Shown here: positions 22,588 through 30,612 of the stretch, piece by piece | How the letters are laid out: each line of letters begins with the position of its first letter | Numbering within the stretch: position 1 is the first letter of the stretch | Assembly: GCA_031274425.1 (NCBI GenBank) | Contig: JAISQE010000122.1 | Span: forward strand, 1 to 33,195 | DNA length: 33,195 bases | Reading direction: 5' to 3' | Origin: Synergistaceae bacterium | GTDB taxonomy: Bacteria > Synergistota > Synergistia > Synergistales > Aminobacteriaceae | Position numbers and translations under genes: made by a program | The notes under the pieces: generated by a model | What the model was told of the DNA's origin: nothing | Databases searched by the model: none | What the model saw: only the letters and a program-made list of their open reading frames with translations

Positions 22588-23877
22588 CTAGCCGCTTCCT
22601 CCGCTTTTGTGACGCGCTTTGTAGTCTCGGGAATCCTTCGAGACGGCGACGAAAACTCCGTTCATGCGGTCCGCGTCGTCGAATATCGCCCGGAAAACGG
22701 AGACGCGTTCGAATACGTCCTCCACCGCTTCATCCTCCACGGCTTCCTCGGAAGAGGCGTATCGTTCCACCGAGGTGGTGCGCATCACGAAAAGCTCCTT
22801 CATCACTTGACGGGCGATATTCTGGTCGACGAAAAGATCCCTCATGGGCCTCATCAAAAATCGGGACTTATCCGCGTTGTAGATATCCATCATGGTTTGA
22901 TTGGCCCGCATGATGAGCATCTGGTCCAGTATCTCGTCGAGTCTGAACTCCACGTTCTCGGCCTGGGGGCGTTCTATCGGGCTTTGGGGCGCGAGAAAGG
23001 CGAGGCCGGTAAAGGGCTGGTTGAAGGCGAAGTCCAGCTCCAATCGACTGCCTCCGATGATCGCTTCGTAACGCTGGTGCCCCGTCAGGTCGCGCTGGGC
23101 GCAGTAAACCGCGGCTATCGTGCCCTCTTCGTTGAATTTGACCACGCAGTGCATTGCCACCCGAGCGATTTTGTTGTGGGCATTGACGGCCGTTTCGGCC
23201 TTCATCTGCCCCACGGCGGCAAGCATGTCCAGAAAACGGAGCGCGTCCTCTTGATTGTTGAAAAAAGAAGCGAAGGTCTCGCCGGTCAAAAGACCCCCCT
23301 CGCCTTTGTAAAACGTTATGGCCGCGTTGTTGGCGAACTTGACCCGCAGAGAATCCCCCGCGAACTTCAGGTAGGACATCCTTTCGTCTTGTTCGTGAAA
23401 AACCCCCAGGGGCTCGGTCGGACGAAACTCCATGTAGGGCTCGTAGGCCAAGCCGAGATACGCTTTCCAAGACGCCGCGTCGTCTCCCCCCGTAAACAGG
23501 ATCTCCCGAGCCGGAAGCTCCTTGAAGGTGAAAACCACATACTCCTGATCGGTCATCGTGAAGCAACCGGCGGTGGCCAAGACGTTTTTGACCGTTTTCT
23601 CCGAGTTGACGTACGGAAACGAAAAACTCACGCCCCGCCCCTTGCCGTGCACGGCCTTCACGAAAAGACGAAGCAGTCCGTGCCTGATGTGTTTCTTAAA
23701 AAACGGCAAGTCGATCAGCGGCACGTCGACGAGCGCGTTCTCGCTGATCCCCAGCCACTCGAAAAAAACATCGTTAGCGCCGACGATTTTGCCTCTTTTG
23801 GGGCTGATGATCAATACGCCATCGGGCAAGGTATTGAAAGCATCGATAATAGGCGATATATTTTGGCTGGCATTCAT
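22588..23877 (-). CDS. Multi-PAS protein without output domain
   Basis: A 429-residue soluble protein. PAS-type segments are visible at about residues 8-130 (FNTLPDGVLIISPKRGKIVGANDVFFEWLGIS), about 165-285 (the PAS-like stretch YLKFAGDSLRVKFANNAAITFY ... VVKFNEEGTIAAVYCAQRDLTG), and about 320-420 (LDQMLIMRANQTMMDIYNADKSRFLMRPMRDLF). The C-terminus is an ordinary PAS end plus a Gly-rich tail; no kinase, cyclase, HTH or receiver domain follows. It may act as a scaffold or sensor for a partner such as the c-di-GMP enzyme. The start is the ATG at 23877 with GGAGG 8 bases upstream; the longer frame has no such site. Its stop lies in a palindrome GCGGC-TA-GCCGC (22584-22595), convergent with the WG gene. 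Confidence 0.7.
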   Translation of the reverse strand: MNASQNISPIIDAFNTLPDGVLIISPKRGKIVGANDVFFEWLGISENALVDVPLIDLPFFKKHIRHGLLRLFVKAVHGKGRGVSFSFPYVNSEKTVKNVLATAGCFTMTDQEYVVFTFKELPAREILFTGGDDAASWKAYLGLAYEPYMEFRPTEPLGVFHEQDERMSYLKFAGDSLRVKFANNAAITFYKGEGGLLTGETFASFFNNQEDALRFLDMLAAVGQMKAETAVNAHNKIARVAMHCVVKFNEEGTIAAVYCAQRDLTGHQRYEAIIGGSRLELDFAFNQPFTGLAFLAPQSPIERPQAENVEFRLDEILDQMLIMRANQTMMDIYNADKSRFLMRPMRDLFVDQNIARQVMKELFVMRTTSVERYASSEEAVEDEAVEDVFERVSVFRAIFDDADRMNGVFVAVSKDSRDYKARHKSGGSG

Positions 23878-23929
23878 AGCCTTTTCCTCCTCGGCGCACA
23901 ACGTCGTTCGTAAAACATTCACGAAACAA

Positions 23930-24028
23930 CTCTCTTTCTCTCGAACTTCTTTCTCCCAGGCTTCTTTCTCTCAAATCTTTTCTTTCAAGTTTCTTTTTTT
24001 CACTTTATCGCTTTTTTATCACTTTATA
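23930..24028 (-). repeat. Polypurine (GAGAAAGAA-like) leader tract
   Basis: On the minus strand this stretch before the PAS gene is almost pure purine, with imperfect repeats such as GAGAAAGAAG and GAAAGAAAAG; the plus strand reads TTCTTTCTC repeatedly. It lies between the promoter and the gene, so it is in the 5' leader. It may arise by slippage; no coding role. Confidence 0.5.
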
Positions 24029-24032
24029 CTTT

Positions 24033-24061
24033 ATTCTAAGCCCAAAGATGCTAAAAGGCAA
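24033..24061 (-). promoter_or_regulatory. Promoter of the PAS gene
   Basis: On the minus strand TTGCCT (24056-24061) and TAGAAT (24033-24038) are spaced by 17 bp. The expected start gives a leader of about 150 bases made of the polypurine tract. It lies just past the ridA stop, so the PAS gene has its own promoter. Confidence 0.5.
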
Positions 24062-24105
24062 ATCTACTGAACCGGAGAGTGGCGCTTCTCGCAAGGTTTT
24101 TGCGC

Positions 24106-24480
24106 TTACGGCTCCGCTATCACGTCTATCTCGACCAGTATGCCGCCCAAGAGGGCGCTGCCGACGGTGGTGCGGACGGGGTAGGGTTTTGCGCAAAACT
24201 CCGCGTATACCTTGTTGAACTTCTCGAAATCGGCCAGGTTAGCCAGGTGAACCGTGCTTTTGACGACGTCGTCCATCGTCGCCCCGCCCGCGGCCAGAAT
24301 ATTTTTCAAGTTCGTCATCACCTGGCGGGTCTGGGCTTCGATCCCCTCGGGCACCGTGTTTGTCTCGGGGTCGAGGGGCCCTTCCCCCGCGACGTAAATT
24401 CTGCCGCCCGCCGCCAAACCCTGAGAGTAGGGACCCACCGGCTTCGGAGCCTTGTCCGTTCGTATCTCTTTCTTGTTCAT
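24106..24480 (-). CDS. ridA: RidA family 2-iminobutanoate/2-iminopropanoate deaminase
   Basis: A 124-residue RidA (YjgF/UK114) protein. The enzyme hydrolyses reactive enamine/imine intermediates that pyridoxal-phosphate enzymes release, giving 2-keto acids and ammonia. Key residues of the active RidA group are present: Tyr18 in PVGPYSQG, Arg103 in PVRTTVG and Glu117 in VEIDVIAEP. Length is normal. The ribosome-binding site ACGGAGG sits 7 bases before the ATG. It lies 29 bp after the last gene of a peptide importer on the same strand, which makes sense if imported peptides are broken down through serine/threonine dehydratases that produce such imines. Confidence 0.93.
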   Translation of the reverse strand: MNKKEIRTDKAPKPVGPYSQGLAAGGRIYVAGEGPLDPETNTVPEGIEAQTRQVMTNLKNILAAGGATMDDVVKSTVHLANLADFEKFNKVYAEFCAKPYPVRTTVGSALLGGILVEIDVIAEP

Positions 24481-24498
24481 GTTCTCGCCTCCGTTTGC

Positions 24499-24528
24499 AT
24501 GATTTTAGTTTATATGATTTTAGTTTGT
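24499..24528. repeat. 15-bp tandem duplication at the oppF end
   Basis: ATGATTTTAGTTTAT (24499-24513) and ATGATTTTAGTTTGT (24514-24528) differ at one position. The oppF stop codon lies in the first unit, so the duplication changed the C-terminal residues or the gap to ridA. It is AT-rich in a GC-rich neighbourhood. Confidence 0.6.
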
Positions 24529-25514
24529 GCGGTTTCATAGAGATGACAGGCCACCCAGTGACCTCCCCCCATATCCCTCAGCTCCGGGAGCCGGTTCGAG
24601 CAGGGCTCCGCCGCCCTGGGGCATCTCGGGTGGAACGCGCAGCCCTCGGGCGGGTTCAGCGGGCTGGGAACGTCGCCGGAGAGGATAAACCGCGTTCTTT
24701 CGCGCAGGGGATCGGGTTCGGGCACGGAGGCCAGAAGCGCGTGGGTGTAAGGGTGCAGAGGGCGCTCGAAAAAGTCGTCCTTTTTGCCTATTTCGACGAT
24801 GCGCCCCAGGTACATCACCGCCACCCTGTCGCTGATATGGCGGACGACGCTGAGGTCGTGGGCGATGAAAAGATACGTCAGTTTGAAGCGCGACCGCATC
24901 TCCATCAAAAGATTGATCACCTGAGCCTGCACGGAGACGTCCAGGGCCGAAACCGGTTCGTCCGCCACGATCAGAGAGGGCCGCAAGATCAGCGCCCGCG
25001 CGATGCCGATGCGCTGCCTCTGCCCGCCGCTGAACTCGAACGCGTAACGCCGCAGATAGGACGTGTCGAGCCCGACGGCCTCCAGCATTTCCGCGACGCG
25101 TTCGAGTCTCTCCGGCGCGCTTTTGACGCCGTGCGCTCGAAGCGGTTCTTCCACGATCCGCCCCACCGTCATGCGGGGGTCCAGGGAGGCGTAGGGGTCC
25201 TGAAATATCATCTGGAACCCCTGCCGCGCTTTCCTCAGTTCCTCGCCCTTCAGGGAGAGCAGCTCCGAGCCGCGAAAAAAAACGCTTCCCGACGTGGCCG
25301 GCAACAGGCGAAGAAGGACTTTGCCGGTGGTGGATTTGCCGCATCCGGACTCCCCCACCAGCCCCAGGGTCTCCCCTTCGGCTATGGAAAACGTCACGTC
25401 GTCTACGGCCTTGACCGAGCTCCGCGTCCGGCGCGGACGCAGGCGCAAAAATCCCTCCCTCACCGGGAAGTGCTTCTTCAGGTTTCGCACCCGCAGGAAA
25501 ATTTCATCGCTCAA
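24510..25514 (-). CDS. oppF: Oligopeptide/dipeptide ABC transporter ATPase F
   Basis: A 334-residue ATPase, one of the two that drive peptide uptake. Motifs: Walker A GESGCGKST, Q-loop MIFQDPYASLDPRMTV, signature FSGGQRQRIGIARAL, Walker B LIVADEPVSALD, switch His in FIAHDLSVV, and the C-terminal oligopeptide domain with GCAFHPRCPRAAEPC, whose cysteines may bind an iron-sulfur cluster as in DppD/DppF studied elsewhere. The start is a TTG that overlaps the oppD stop (TTGA), with GGGAGG 8 bases upstream. The long N-terminal basic segment (LRLRPRRTRSS) before VKAVDDVTF is usual for OppF/DppF. Last transporter gene of the operon. Confidence 0.93.
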   Translation of the reverse strand: MSDEIFLRVRNLKKHFPVREGFLRLRPRRTRSSVKAVDDVTFSIAEGETLGLVGESGCGKSTTGKVLLRLLPATSGSVFFRGSELLSLKGEELRKARQGFQMIFQDPYASLDPRMTVGRIVEEPLRAHGVKSAPERLERVAEMLEAVGLDTSYLRRYAFEFSGGQRQRIGIARALILRPSLIVADEPVSALDVSVQAQVINLLMEMRSRFKLTYLFIAHDLSVVRHISDRVAVMYLGRIVEIGKKDDFFERPLHPYTHALLASVPEPDPLRERTRFILSGDVPSPLNPPEGCAFHPRCPRAAEPCSNRLPELRDMGGGHWVACHLYETAQTKII

Positions 25515-26533
25515 CGCGAACGCCTCCCATCGTAAAACAGCCCCTCATAAAACAGCCAGCACCTCACGCTGTGGCCCCGCCACGTCTCAAAGATCGGGGG
25601 CTCCTCGATCTCGCAGCGGGTCTGGCGAAAAGAGCATCGATTGGCGAACTTGCAGCCGGGAGGAAGGTCCTGGAGCGTCGGAACCATCCCCGGTATGGCC
25701 TTCAGCTCTTTGTCCGCGCCCCGCATACGGGGAATGGAGTCTAAGAGTCCGCGCGTGTAGGGATGGGACGGAGCGCCGAAAAGCTCTCGGGTCGGAGCCT
25801 CCTCCAGAATTCTGCCCGCGTACATCACGGCGATCTTGTCGGCGTTCTCGGCGACCAGCCCCATGTTGTGCGTGACCAGCAGCACGGACATCCCGAAGTC
25901 GCGCTTCAAATCCTCCATCAAGTAGAGAATCTGGGCCTGTATGGTGACATCCAGCGCCGTGGTGGGCTCGTCCGCTATCAGCAGCTCGGGGCGCAGAACA
26001 AGGGCCATCGCGATCATGACCCGCTGCCTCATCCCGCCGCTCAGAAGATGGGGGTAGGCGTCCGCGCGTTTTTCGGGGCTGGGAATGCCGACTTTGGCCA
26101 GCATGTCCACGGCCCTCTTCCGGGCCTGGGCTTTCGTGATCCGCTCGTGGGCGCGGACGGCCTCGGCGATCTGATCTCCCACCGTGTAAACCGGATTCAA
26201 AGAGGTCATCGGGTCCTGAAAGATCATGGATATATTCTTGCCCCTGATTGCCGTCAGCTCGTCGTTTTCAAGGCCGACGAGTTCTCTGCCCTTGAACTTT
26301 ATGGAGCCGGCCGCGATTTTCCCGTGAGGTTGGGGCAGAAGTCCCATCAACGCCAGAGAGGTCATGGATTTTCCGCTCCCGGACTCCCCCACGAGCCCCA
26401 GGGTCTCTCCCGGCAGTATCCGCAGATTCACGCCGTCCACGGGCCATATCTTGCCCTTTTCGGAGGGGAAACTCACGCGCAATCCCTCGATGGAGACCAG
26501 GGCCTCGACGGCCTCGCTTTTCGCGCCGCTCAG
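25511..26533 (-). CDS. oppD: Oligopeptide/dipeptide ABC transporter ATPase D (start uncertain)
   Basis: The partner ATPase: Walker [13 protein letters not shown]-loop [16 protein letters not shown], signature [15 protein letters not shown], Walker [13 protein letters not shown], switch His in LVTHNMGLV and a C-terminal Cys-containing [15 protein letters not shown]. The start is a problem. The first ATG/GTG/TTG in frame is a TTG at 26482 giving LRVSF, which would cut off the first beta strand; the homologous text [10 protein letters not shown] begins upstream. Between the oppC stop (26537) and 26482 only CTG codons can start: 26533 (behind GAGGGGG) or 26500. I give 26533 as the outer limit. 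A CTG start or a sequencing error are both possible. It overlaps oppF by 4 bp. Confidence 0.85.
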   Translation of the reverse strand: MSGAKSEAVEALVSIEGLRVSFPSEKGKIWPVDGVNLRILPGETLGLVGESGSGKSMTSLALMGLLPQPHGKIAAGSIKFKGRELVGLENDELTAIRGKNISMIFQDPMTSLNPVYTVGDQIAEAVRAHERITKAQARKRAVDMLAKVGIPSPEKRADAYPHLLSGGMRQRVMIAMALVLRPELLIADEPTTALDVTIQAQILYLMEDLKRDFGMSVLLVTHNMGLVAENADKIAVMYAGRILEEAPTRELFGAPSHPYTRGLLDSIPRMRGADKELKAIPGMVPTLQDLPPGCKFANRCSFRQTRCEIEEPPIFETWRGHSVRCWLFYEGLFYDGRRSR

Positions 26534-26536
26534 GGA

Positions 26537-27373
26537 TCACACCCCCTCGATGTTGCGTTGAAGCTGGGGATCCAGCCTGTCGCGCAACACGTCTCCGGCC
26601 AGGTTGAAGGACAACACGGTCATCACGATAAAAGCTCCGGGGAATATCAGGAGCCACGGCGCTCGGGTGAGATACATTCTCCCCTCGCTCAGCATGTTGC
26701 CCCAGCTTGGAACGGCCGGCGGGATCCCCAGCCCCAGAAAATCCAGGGCGGCCAGATCCAGCAGGGAAAAAGCGAAGGTGAACGTGGCCTGCACGATGAT
26801 CGGCGACAACATGTTGGGGATCACGTGCCGCGTGACGATGGCGAACTGCCTGACGCCCGAGGCCACCGCCGCCTCGATGTAGGGTTCCTCCCGGATCTTG
26901 AGGGTGAGGGCGTAGGCCACTCGGACGGTTCGCGTCAAATAAGTGACCCCCACGGCGACGATCACGTTCAACATGCCTCGCCCCAATATGGAAACCAAAA
27001 CGAGCGCCAGCAAAAGGGGAGGAAACGCCATCATGACGTCGACCAGGCGCATCAGCCAGGCCTCGGTCCTTCTGAAGTAGCCCGCCACGGCTCCGATGAG
27101 GACCCCCAAGACGGTGGAGAAGAGGACGACGCCCGATCCCCCCGTCAGACTGGTTCGCGCGCCGTACACCACGCGGCTGAAGACGTCCCGGCCGAAGTTG
27201 TCCGTCCCGAACAGGTGCGCTCCGCCCGGAGGCGACAATTTGTTTGCCGGATTCAGGTCCTGAGGCGGGATGCGGGCCATGAGGGGCGCCGCGAGGGCGA
27301 CGGCGAGCAGGAGCCCGATGAAAAGAAAGCCGATCAGCGCGACTTTGCGCTTGAGGAAGAAGCCCAGCTTCAT
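26537..27373 (-). CDS. oppC: Oligopeptide/dipeptide ABC transporter permease C
   Basis: A 278-residue inner-membrane permease with an N-terminal helix after FLKRKVALIGFLFIGLLLAVALAAPLMA, the DppC/OppC hallmark ANKLSPPGGAHLFGTDNFGRDVFSRVVYGARTSL, and the coupling loop VRVAYALTLKIREEPYIEAAVASGVRQFAIVTRHVIPNMLSPIIV. The C-terminal FLGLGIPPAVPSWGNMLSEGR is also typical. It begins 10 bp after oppB with AGAGG upstream, so both are translated from one message. Confidence 0.94.
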   Translation of the reverse strand: MKLGFFLKRKVALIGFLFIGLLLAVALAAPLMARIPPQDLNPANKLSPPGGAHLFGTDNFGRDVFSRVVYGARTSLTGGSGVVLFSTVLGVLIGAVAGYFRRTEAWLMRLVDVMMAFPPLLLALVLVSILGRGMLNVIVAVGVTYLTRTVRVAYALTLKIREEPYIEAAVASGVRQFAIVTRHVIPNMLSPIIVQATFTFAFSLLDLAALDFLGLGIPPAVPSWGNMLSEGRMYLTRAPWLLIFPGAFIVMTVLSFNLAGDVLRDRLDPQLQRNIEGV

Positions 27374-27383
27374 CCGCCGGCCT

Positions 27384-28331
27384 CTAGCTGTATCGGATTC
27401 GCGGATCTAAAAACGCGAAGGAAAGGTCCACAAGGAGGTTGATGATCATGTAGAGGAACGCCACCACCAGGATGACGCCTTGGATCGTCGGATAATCCCG
27501 CCTCAGAAGCGACTCCACAACTAGGCGTCCGACGCCTGGAAGCGAAAAAACGGTTTCCGTGACGACGGTTCCGGCGACCAGCGCGACAAAAGTGAACCCC
27601 AGCGCGGAAACGACGGCTATCAGGGCATTCCGAAAAACATGTTTCACGTTGACGGCCCCCTCCGAAAGCCCCTTGGCCCTCGCCGTCTTGACGTAGTCCG
27701 CGTGGGAAACGTCCAACATGCTGGATCGGGTCAGGCGAACGATGAGCGCGCTGTTGGGGGCGGACAACGTGACGGCGGGAAGCACGAGGTAGCGCAAGTT
27801 CGTCCAGTCCCCGGACGCCAGAACGGACGGGAAACCCGACGTCGGAAACCATTTCAGGGTCACGGAAAAAAGCATCATAAAATTCAGGCCCAGCCAGAAG
27901 GTCGGTATCGACGCGAAAAACATGGACAAGGCCGACGCGGCCTGGTCCAGCTTGCTGTTGTAGCGGACCGCGGACAGGACCCCCACCGGAACGCCGATGC
28001 CGACGATGAGGACTAGGGACATCGCCGCCAAAAACAAACTGGTCTCCGCTCTGTCGAGAATGACGCTCCACACGGGCTGCTGGAAAAAGACGGACGTGCC
28101 GAAATCCCCTTTCAGGATCCCGCTGAGCCAGATGAAATACTGAGCGTAAACGGGACGATCCAGCCCCATGGCCTCCCGAAGCTCCTGAACCTGTTCGGGG
28201 GTCGCCATGTCCCCCAGCATCATCTGGGCGGGGTCGCCGGGAATCATGTGAATAAAGGAGAACACGATGACGGACGCCAGCAAAAGAGATGGGATCATAC
28301 TCAAAAGCCGTCTCACGATGTAAGCGAACAT
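27384..28331 (-). CDS. oppB: Oligopeptide/dipeptide ABC transporter permease B
   Basis: A 315-residue inner-membrane permease. The N-terminus MFAYIVRRLLSMIPSLLLASVIVFSFIHMIPGDPAQMMLG is diagnostic of OppB/DppB, as are YFIWLSGILKGDFGTSVFFQQPV, the RLTRSSMLDVSHADYVKTARAKGLSEGAVNVKHVFRNAL coupling loop and the C-terminal FAFLDPRIRYS. I use the ATG at 28331 because GCGGGGGG lies about 6 bases before it and the family begins here; the frame runs 10 codons further without such support. It is separated from the binding-protein gene by a hairpin repeat. Confidence 0.94.
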   Translation of the reverse strand: MFAYIVRRLLSMIPSLLLASVIVFSFIHMIPGDPAQMMLGDMATPEQVQELREAMGLDRPVYAQYFIWLSGILKGDFGTSVFFQQPVWSVILDRAETSLFLAAMSLVLIVGIGVPVGVLSAVRYNSKLDQAASALSMFFASIPTFWLGLNFMMLFSVTLKWFPTSGFPSVLASGDWTNLRYLVLPAVTLSAPNSALIVRLTRSSMLDVSHADYVKTARAKGLSEGAVNVKHVFRNALIAVVSALGFTFVALVAGTVVTETVFSLPGVGRLVVESLLRRDYPTIQGVILVVAFLYMIINLLVDLSFAFLDPRIRYS

Positions 28332-28365
28332 GGAATACCCCCCGCGACGTAAAACATCCAAGCTC

Positions 28366-28384
28366 AGGGGGACGGAGCCCCCCG
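28366..28384. repeat. GC-rich palindromic intergenic element, copy D
   Basis: CAGGGGG-ACGGAG-CCCCCCG lies between the binding-protein gene and oppB. On the minus strand it forms a hairpin in the transcript. It is followed by an AT-rich patch with a second palindrome AAGTTT-T-AAACTT (28393-28405). A hairpin here could protect the binding-protein mRNA or cut read-through into the permeases. Confidence 0.65.
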
Positions 28385-28432
28385 AAGCGCTTTAAGTTTT
28401 AAACTTTAGGCTTTGAACTTTAACGTTTACGA

Positions 28433-29974
28433 TTATTGGATGCTGACGCCCCAGAACTTGGGCCATATAAGAGAGGATTCCGACAGGCCCTGAACTTTAG
28501 GCGAATAGATGTCGTAGCTGAAATAATCTCCGACCTTCGCGATCGGAACTTCCTCGTACAGCAGCGCCTGCAGTTTGTCCCATACGGCCTTGCGCGCCGT
28601 GAAGTCCATCGTCTCGACGAAGTCCTTCGCCAGCGCGGCCTTGGCGTCGGTGGCCCACCAGCCTGGGTACACGTCGCTCATGAAGCTGAAGAGGACGGGG
28701 TCCGGAACGAAACCGTGATGCGTGAAAAAGATGTCCCATTGAGCCGGGTCGGCGCGCTTCGAAACCAACGTCGCCCAATCGAATATCTGGTGGTCGATGT
28801 TGAATCCGGCGTCTTGGAGTTGCTTCACCAGGACGAGCGTGGTGTCGTAATGGATCTTGTAGGAGGTGGAAGCCATGAGGACGATCTTCTCCCCGTTGTA
28901 TCCGGCCTCCTTCGCCAGCTTTTTGGCGAGTTCCGCGTCGTTTTGGCTGTACTTGTCGGCGGCCGCCGTGGAATACCACGCGGTGGTGCTCGGCATCATG
29001 GAGCCGGTGGCCTCCCACAGCTCACGGGGTCCGATCGAGGCCTGGAGCGCGGGCTCCATATCGAAGGCCGCCTCCAAGGCCTGGCGCAGTTTGTAGTTGT
29101 TTTTGAAAATGCCGGCGCTGGAGTTGAAGAACATCAACCCCTGGTTGGCCCCTTGGTTGACGGAGACCTTGACGGAATCGTCCTCTTTGAGCGAGTCGAA
29201 AAGGTCGCCCAGCATCTGCTCGGCGTAGTCGTAATCGCCGGCCTTGACCCCGTTGAGGCGCGTCCCCACGTCCGGGACGGGGATAAACAGAATCTCGTCG
29301 AAAATGGCCTCTCGTTTTCCCGCGTATCCGTTCGACGGCTCGGTTCTCGACGCGTAGCCGTCGTAGCGGGCGAGTTTGATGTAGCGCCCCACGTTGCGCT
29401 CGGCGAACTTATAGGGGCCTGTGCCGATATACTGGGAGGGGTCGAGGGGAGTTTTGTCCGCTTTTTCGACGACCTCCTTCGGATAGATGACGGGGCCTCC
29501 GTTGATAAAAGCGAGAAGGTTTTTCCAGGGCGCGAAGGGCGATTTGAACGTCAGCGTCAGCTCCAGCTTTCCCGTCGCCTCGATCTTCTCCAGGTTGTTG
29601 AAGAGGACGGGGCCGCGGGAACCATGCGCTCCCCAGCGTTGCAGCGAGGCCAAGGCGTCCTCGGCGTCCAAATCCGTTCCGTCGTGGAATTGGACTCCCT
29701 CCCGCAGGCGCAGGGCGACCACCTTGCCGTCGTCGCGAATTTCCTCCTCCTTCACCAGCATCGGGACGGGATTGTATTGCGAATCGAACGTGTAAAGCCC
29801 CTCGAGGATATGCTGCGCGATCATGGTCGCCAGGTCGGAGGTGACCACATGCTGGTCCAAGGTCGGCGGCTCGTCGATGACCGCGACTCGAATGGTTCCG
29901 GCGGCGCCGGCCCTGTCGGCGCATACCGCCACGACAAGGGTCAAAACCAAAAACAGCAGACCGTTTCTTTTCAT
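28433..29974 (-). CDS. oppA: Peptide ABC transporter substrate-binding protein (SBP_bac_5)
   Basis: A 513-residue exported binding protein of solute-binding family 5. Signal peptide: MKRNGLLFLVLTLVVAVCADRAGA, no good lipobox. Family marks: PPTLDQHVVTSDLATMIAQHILEGLYTF, the REGVQFHDGTDLDAEDALASLQRW segment (family pattern KFHDG.P.TA.DV..S..R) and YIGTGPYKFAE (GTGPY). It delivers peptides to the OppBC channel; cargo length cannot be told. GAGGTG lies before the ATG. It is the first gene of the five-gene transporter unit, with ridA as the sixth. No clear promoter is seen in the 106-bp gap upstream, so it may be read from the two unknown genes before it. Confidence 0.92.
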   Translation of the reverse strand: MKRNGLLFLVLTLVVAVCADRAGAAGTIRVAVIDEPPTLDQHVVTSDLATMIAQHILEGLYTFDSQYNPVPMLVKEEEIRDDGKVVALRLREGVQFHDGTDLDAEDALASLQRWGAHGSRGPVLFNNLEKIEATGKLELTLTFKSPFAPWKNLLAFINGGPVIYPKEVVEKADKTPLDPSQYIGTGPYKFAERNVGRYIKLARYDGYASRTEPSNGYAGKREAIFDEILFIPVPDVGTRLNGVKAGDYDYAEQMLGDLFDSLKEDDSVKVSVNQGANQGLMFFNSSAGIFKNNYKLRQALEAAFDMEPALQASIGPRELWEATGSMMPSTTAWYSTAAADKYSQNDAELAKKLAKEAGYNGEKIVLMASTSYKIHYDTTLVLVKQLQDAGFNIDHQIFDWATLVSKRADPAQWDIFFTHHGFVPDPVLFSFMSDVYPGWWATDAKAALAKDFVETMDFTARKAVWDKLQALLYEEVPIAKVGDYFSYDIYSPKVQGLSESSLIWPKFWGVSIQ

Positions 29975-30080
29975 TATTCATCTTCACCTCATCTCTCGAA
30001 TTTTTATCGATGCCCCACAGCGCTCAAACTCTTTGCCGAAACGCCCACCTCCCCTCGGGGGCCCGAGCCCGTCTCGTCGT

Positions 30081-30605
30081 TCACAGAAGCTGGTCGATGT
30101 TGTCGAGGCGCAGCGTTTTCGTGTTCAGCCTTTGCTTGGCCTCCTCTTCGGAGACGAATTTCACCTTCGTCACCTTGAACTGCGAGAAAAAATCGGCGGC
30201 GTTTTCCAGGAACTCCAGCCCCATATCGACCATATCGGCCGCCTTGACCGCTTTCGCGATGCATCGATCGTACTTCGCGAGGTTGCCCGCGAGAATGGCG
30301 TTGAAAGCCCGGTTCTCGTTTTTCTTGAGGTCCGCGTAATCCTCCCGTATCTGGAGGGCGGTGAGGCGCTGTTCCCTCTCGATGGCGGCCGATCCCGAAA
30401 AACTCTCGTTCACCATGTCCTGTATCACGCGCTCTTTTTCCTCGTCGGGAATGGACGATTCTATCATCTCGTTGAATGCTTCTCTGCGCTGTTCGCGCTG
30501 CTCAGTGTCCTTTACCAGGAGAGCCTCGATCTTTTTCTCCACGTCCTCCTTGCTGAGGTAGTCCAGGATCTCGGAGTGCGTCAAAATAGGCCGCAATCTT
30601 GTCAT
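30081..30605 (-). CDS. Unrecognised helical cytoplasmic protein
   Basis: A 174-residue protein without signal peptide or membrane helix, rich in Glu, Lys, Arg and Ala and almost entirely helical by composition (for example LTHSEILDYLSKEDVEKKIEALLVKDTEQREQRREAFNEMIE). I know no family for it. It starts 7 bp after the preceding unknown gene, so the two are co-translated. Both are free of Cys-type active-site motifs. It precedes the peptide-binding gene on the same strand by 106 bp; a shared message is possible but unproven. Good codon use and the tight spacing argue that it is a real gene. Confidence 0.7.
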   Translation of the reverse strand: MTRLRPILTHSEILDYLSKEDVEKKIEALLVKDTEQREQRREAFNEMIESSIPDEEKERVIQDMVNESFSGSAAIEREQRLTALQIREDYADLKKNENRAFNAILAGNLAKYDRCIAKAVKAADMVDMGLEFLENAADFFSQFKVTKVKFVSEEEAKQRLNTKTLRLDNIDQLL

Positions 30606-30612
30606 TTGCGCG

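Noticed and set aside
30045-30070. Terminator after the unknown gene pair (CCCCTCGGGGG region)
   Set aside because: The hairpin is short and has no T-run in either direction.
25763-30178. Long plus-strand frames opposite the peptide importer (559 and 580 codons)
   Set aside because: The minus strand carries intact ABC transporter motifs over the same bases; the plus frames have no ribosome-binding sites or recognisable domains.
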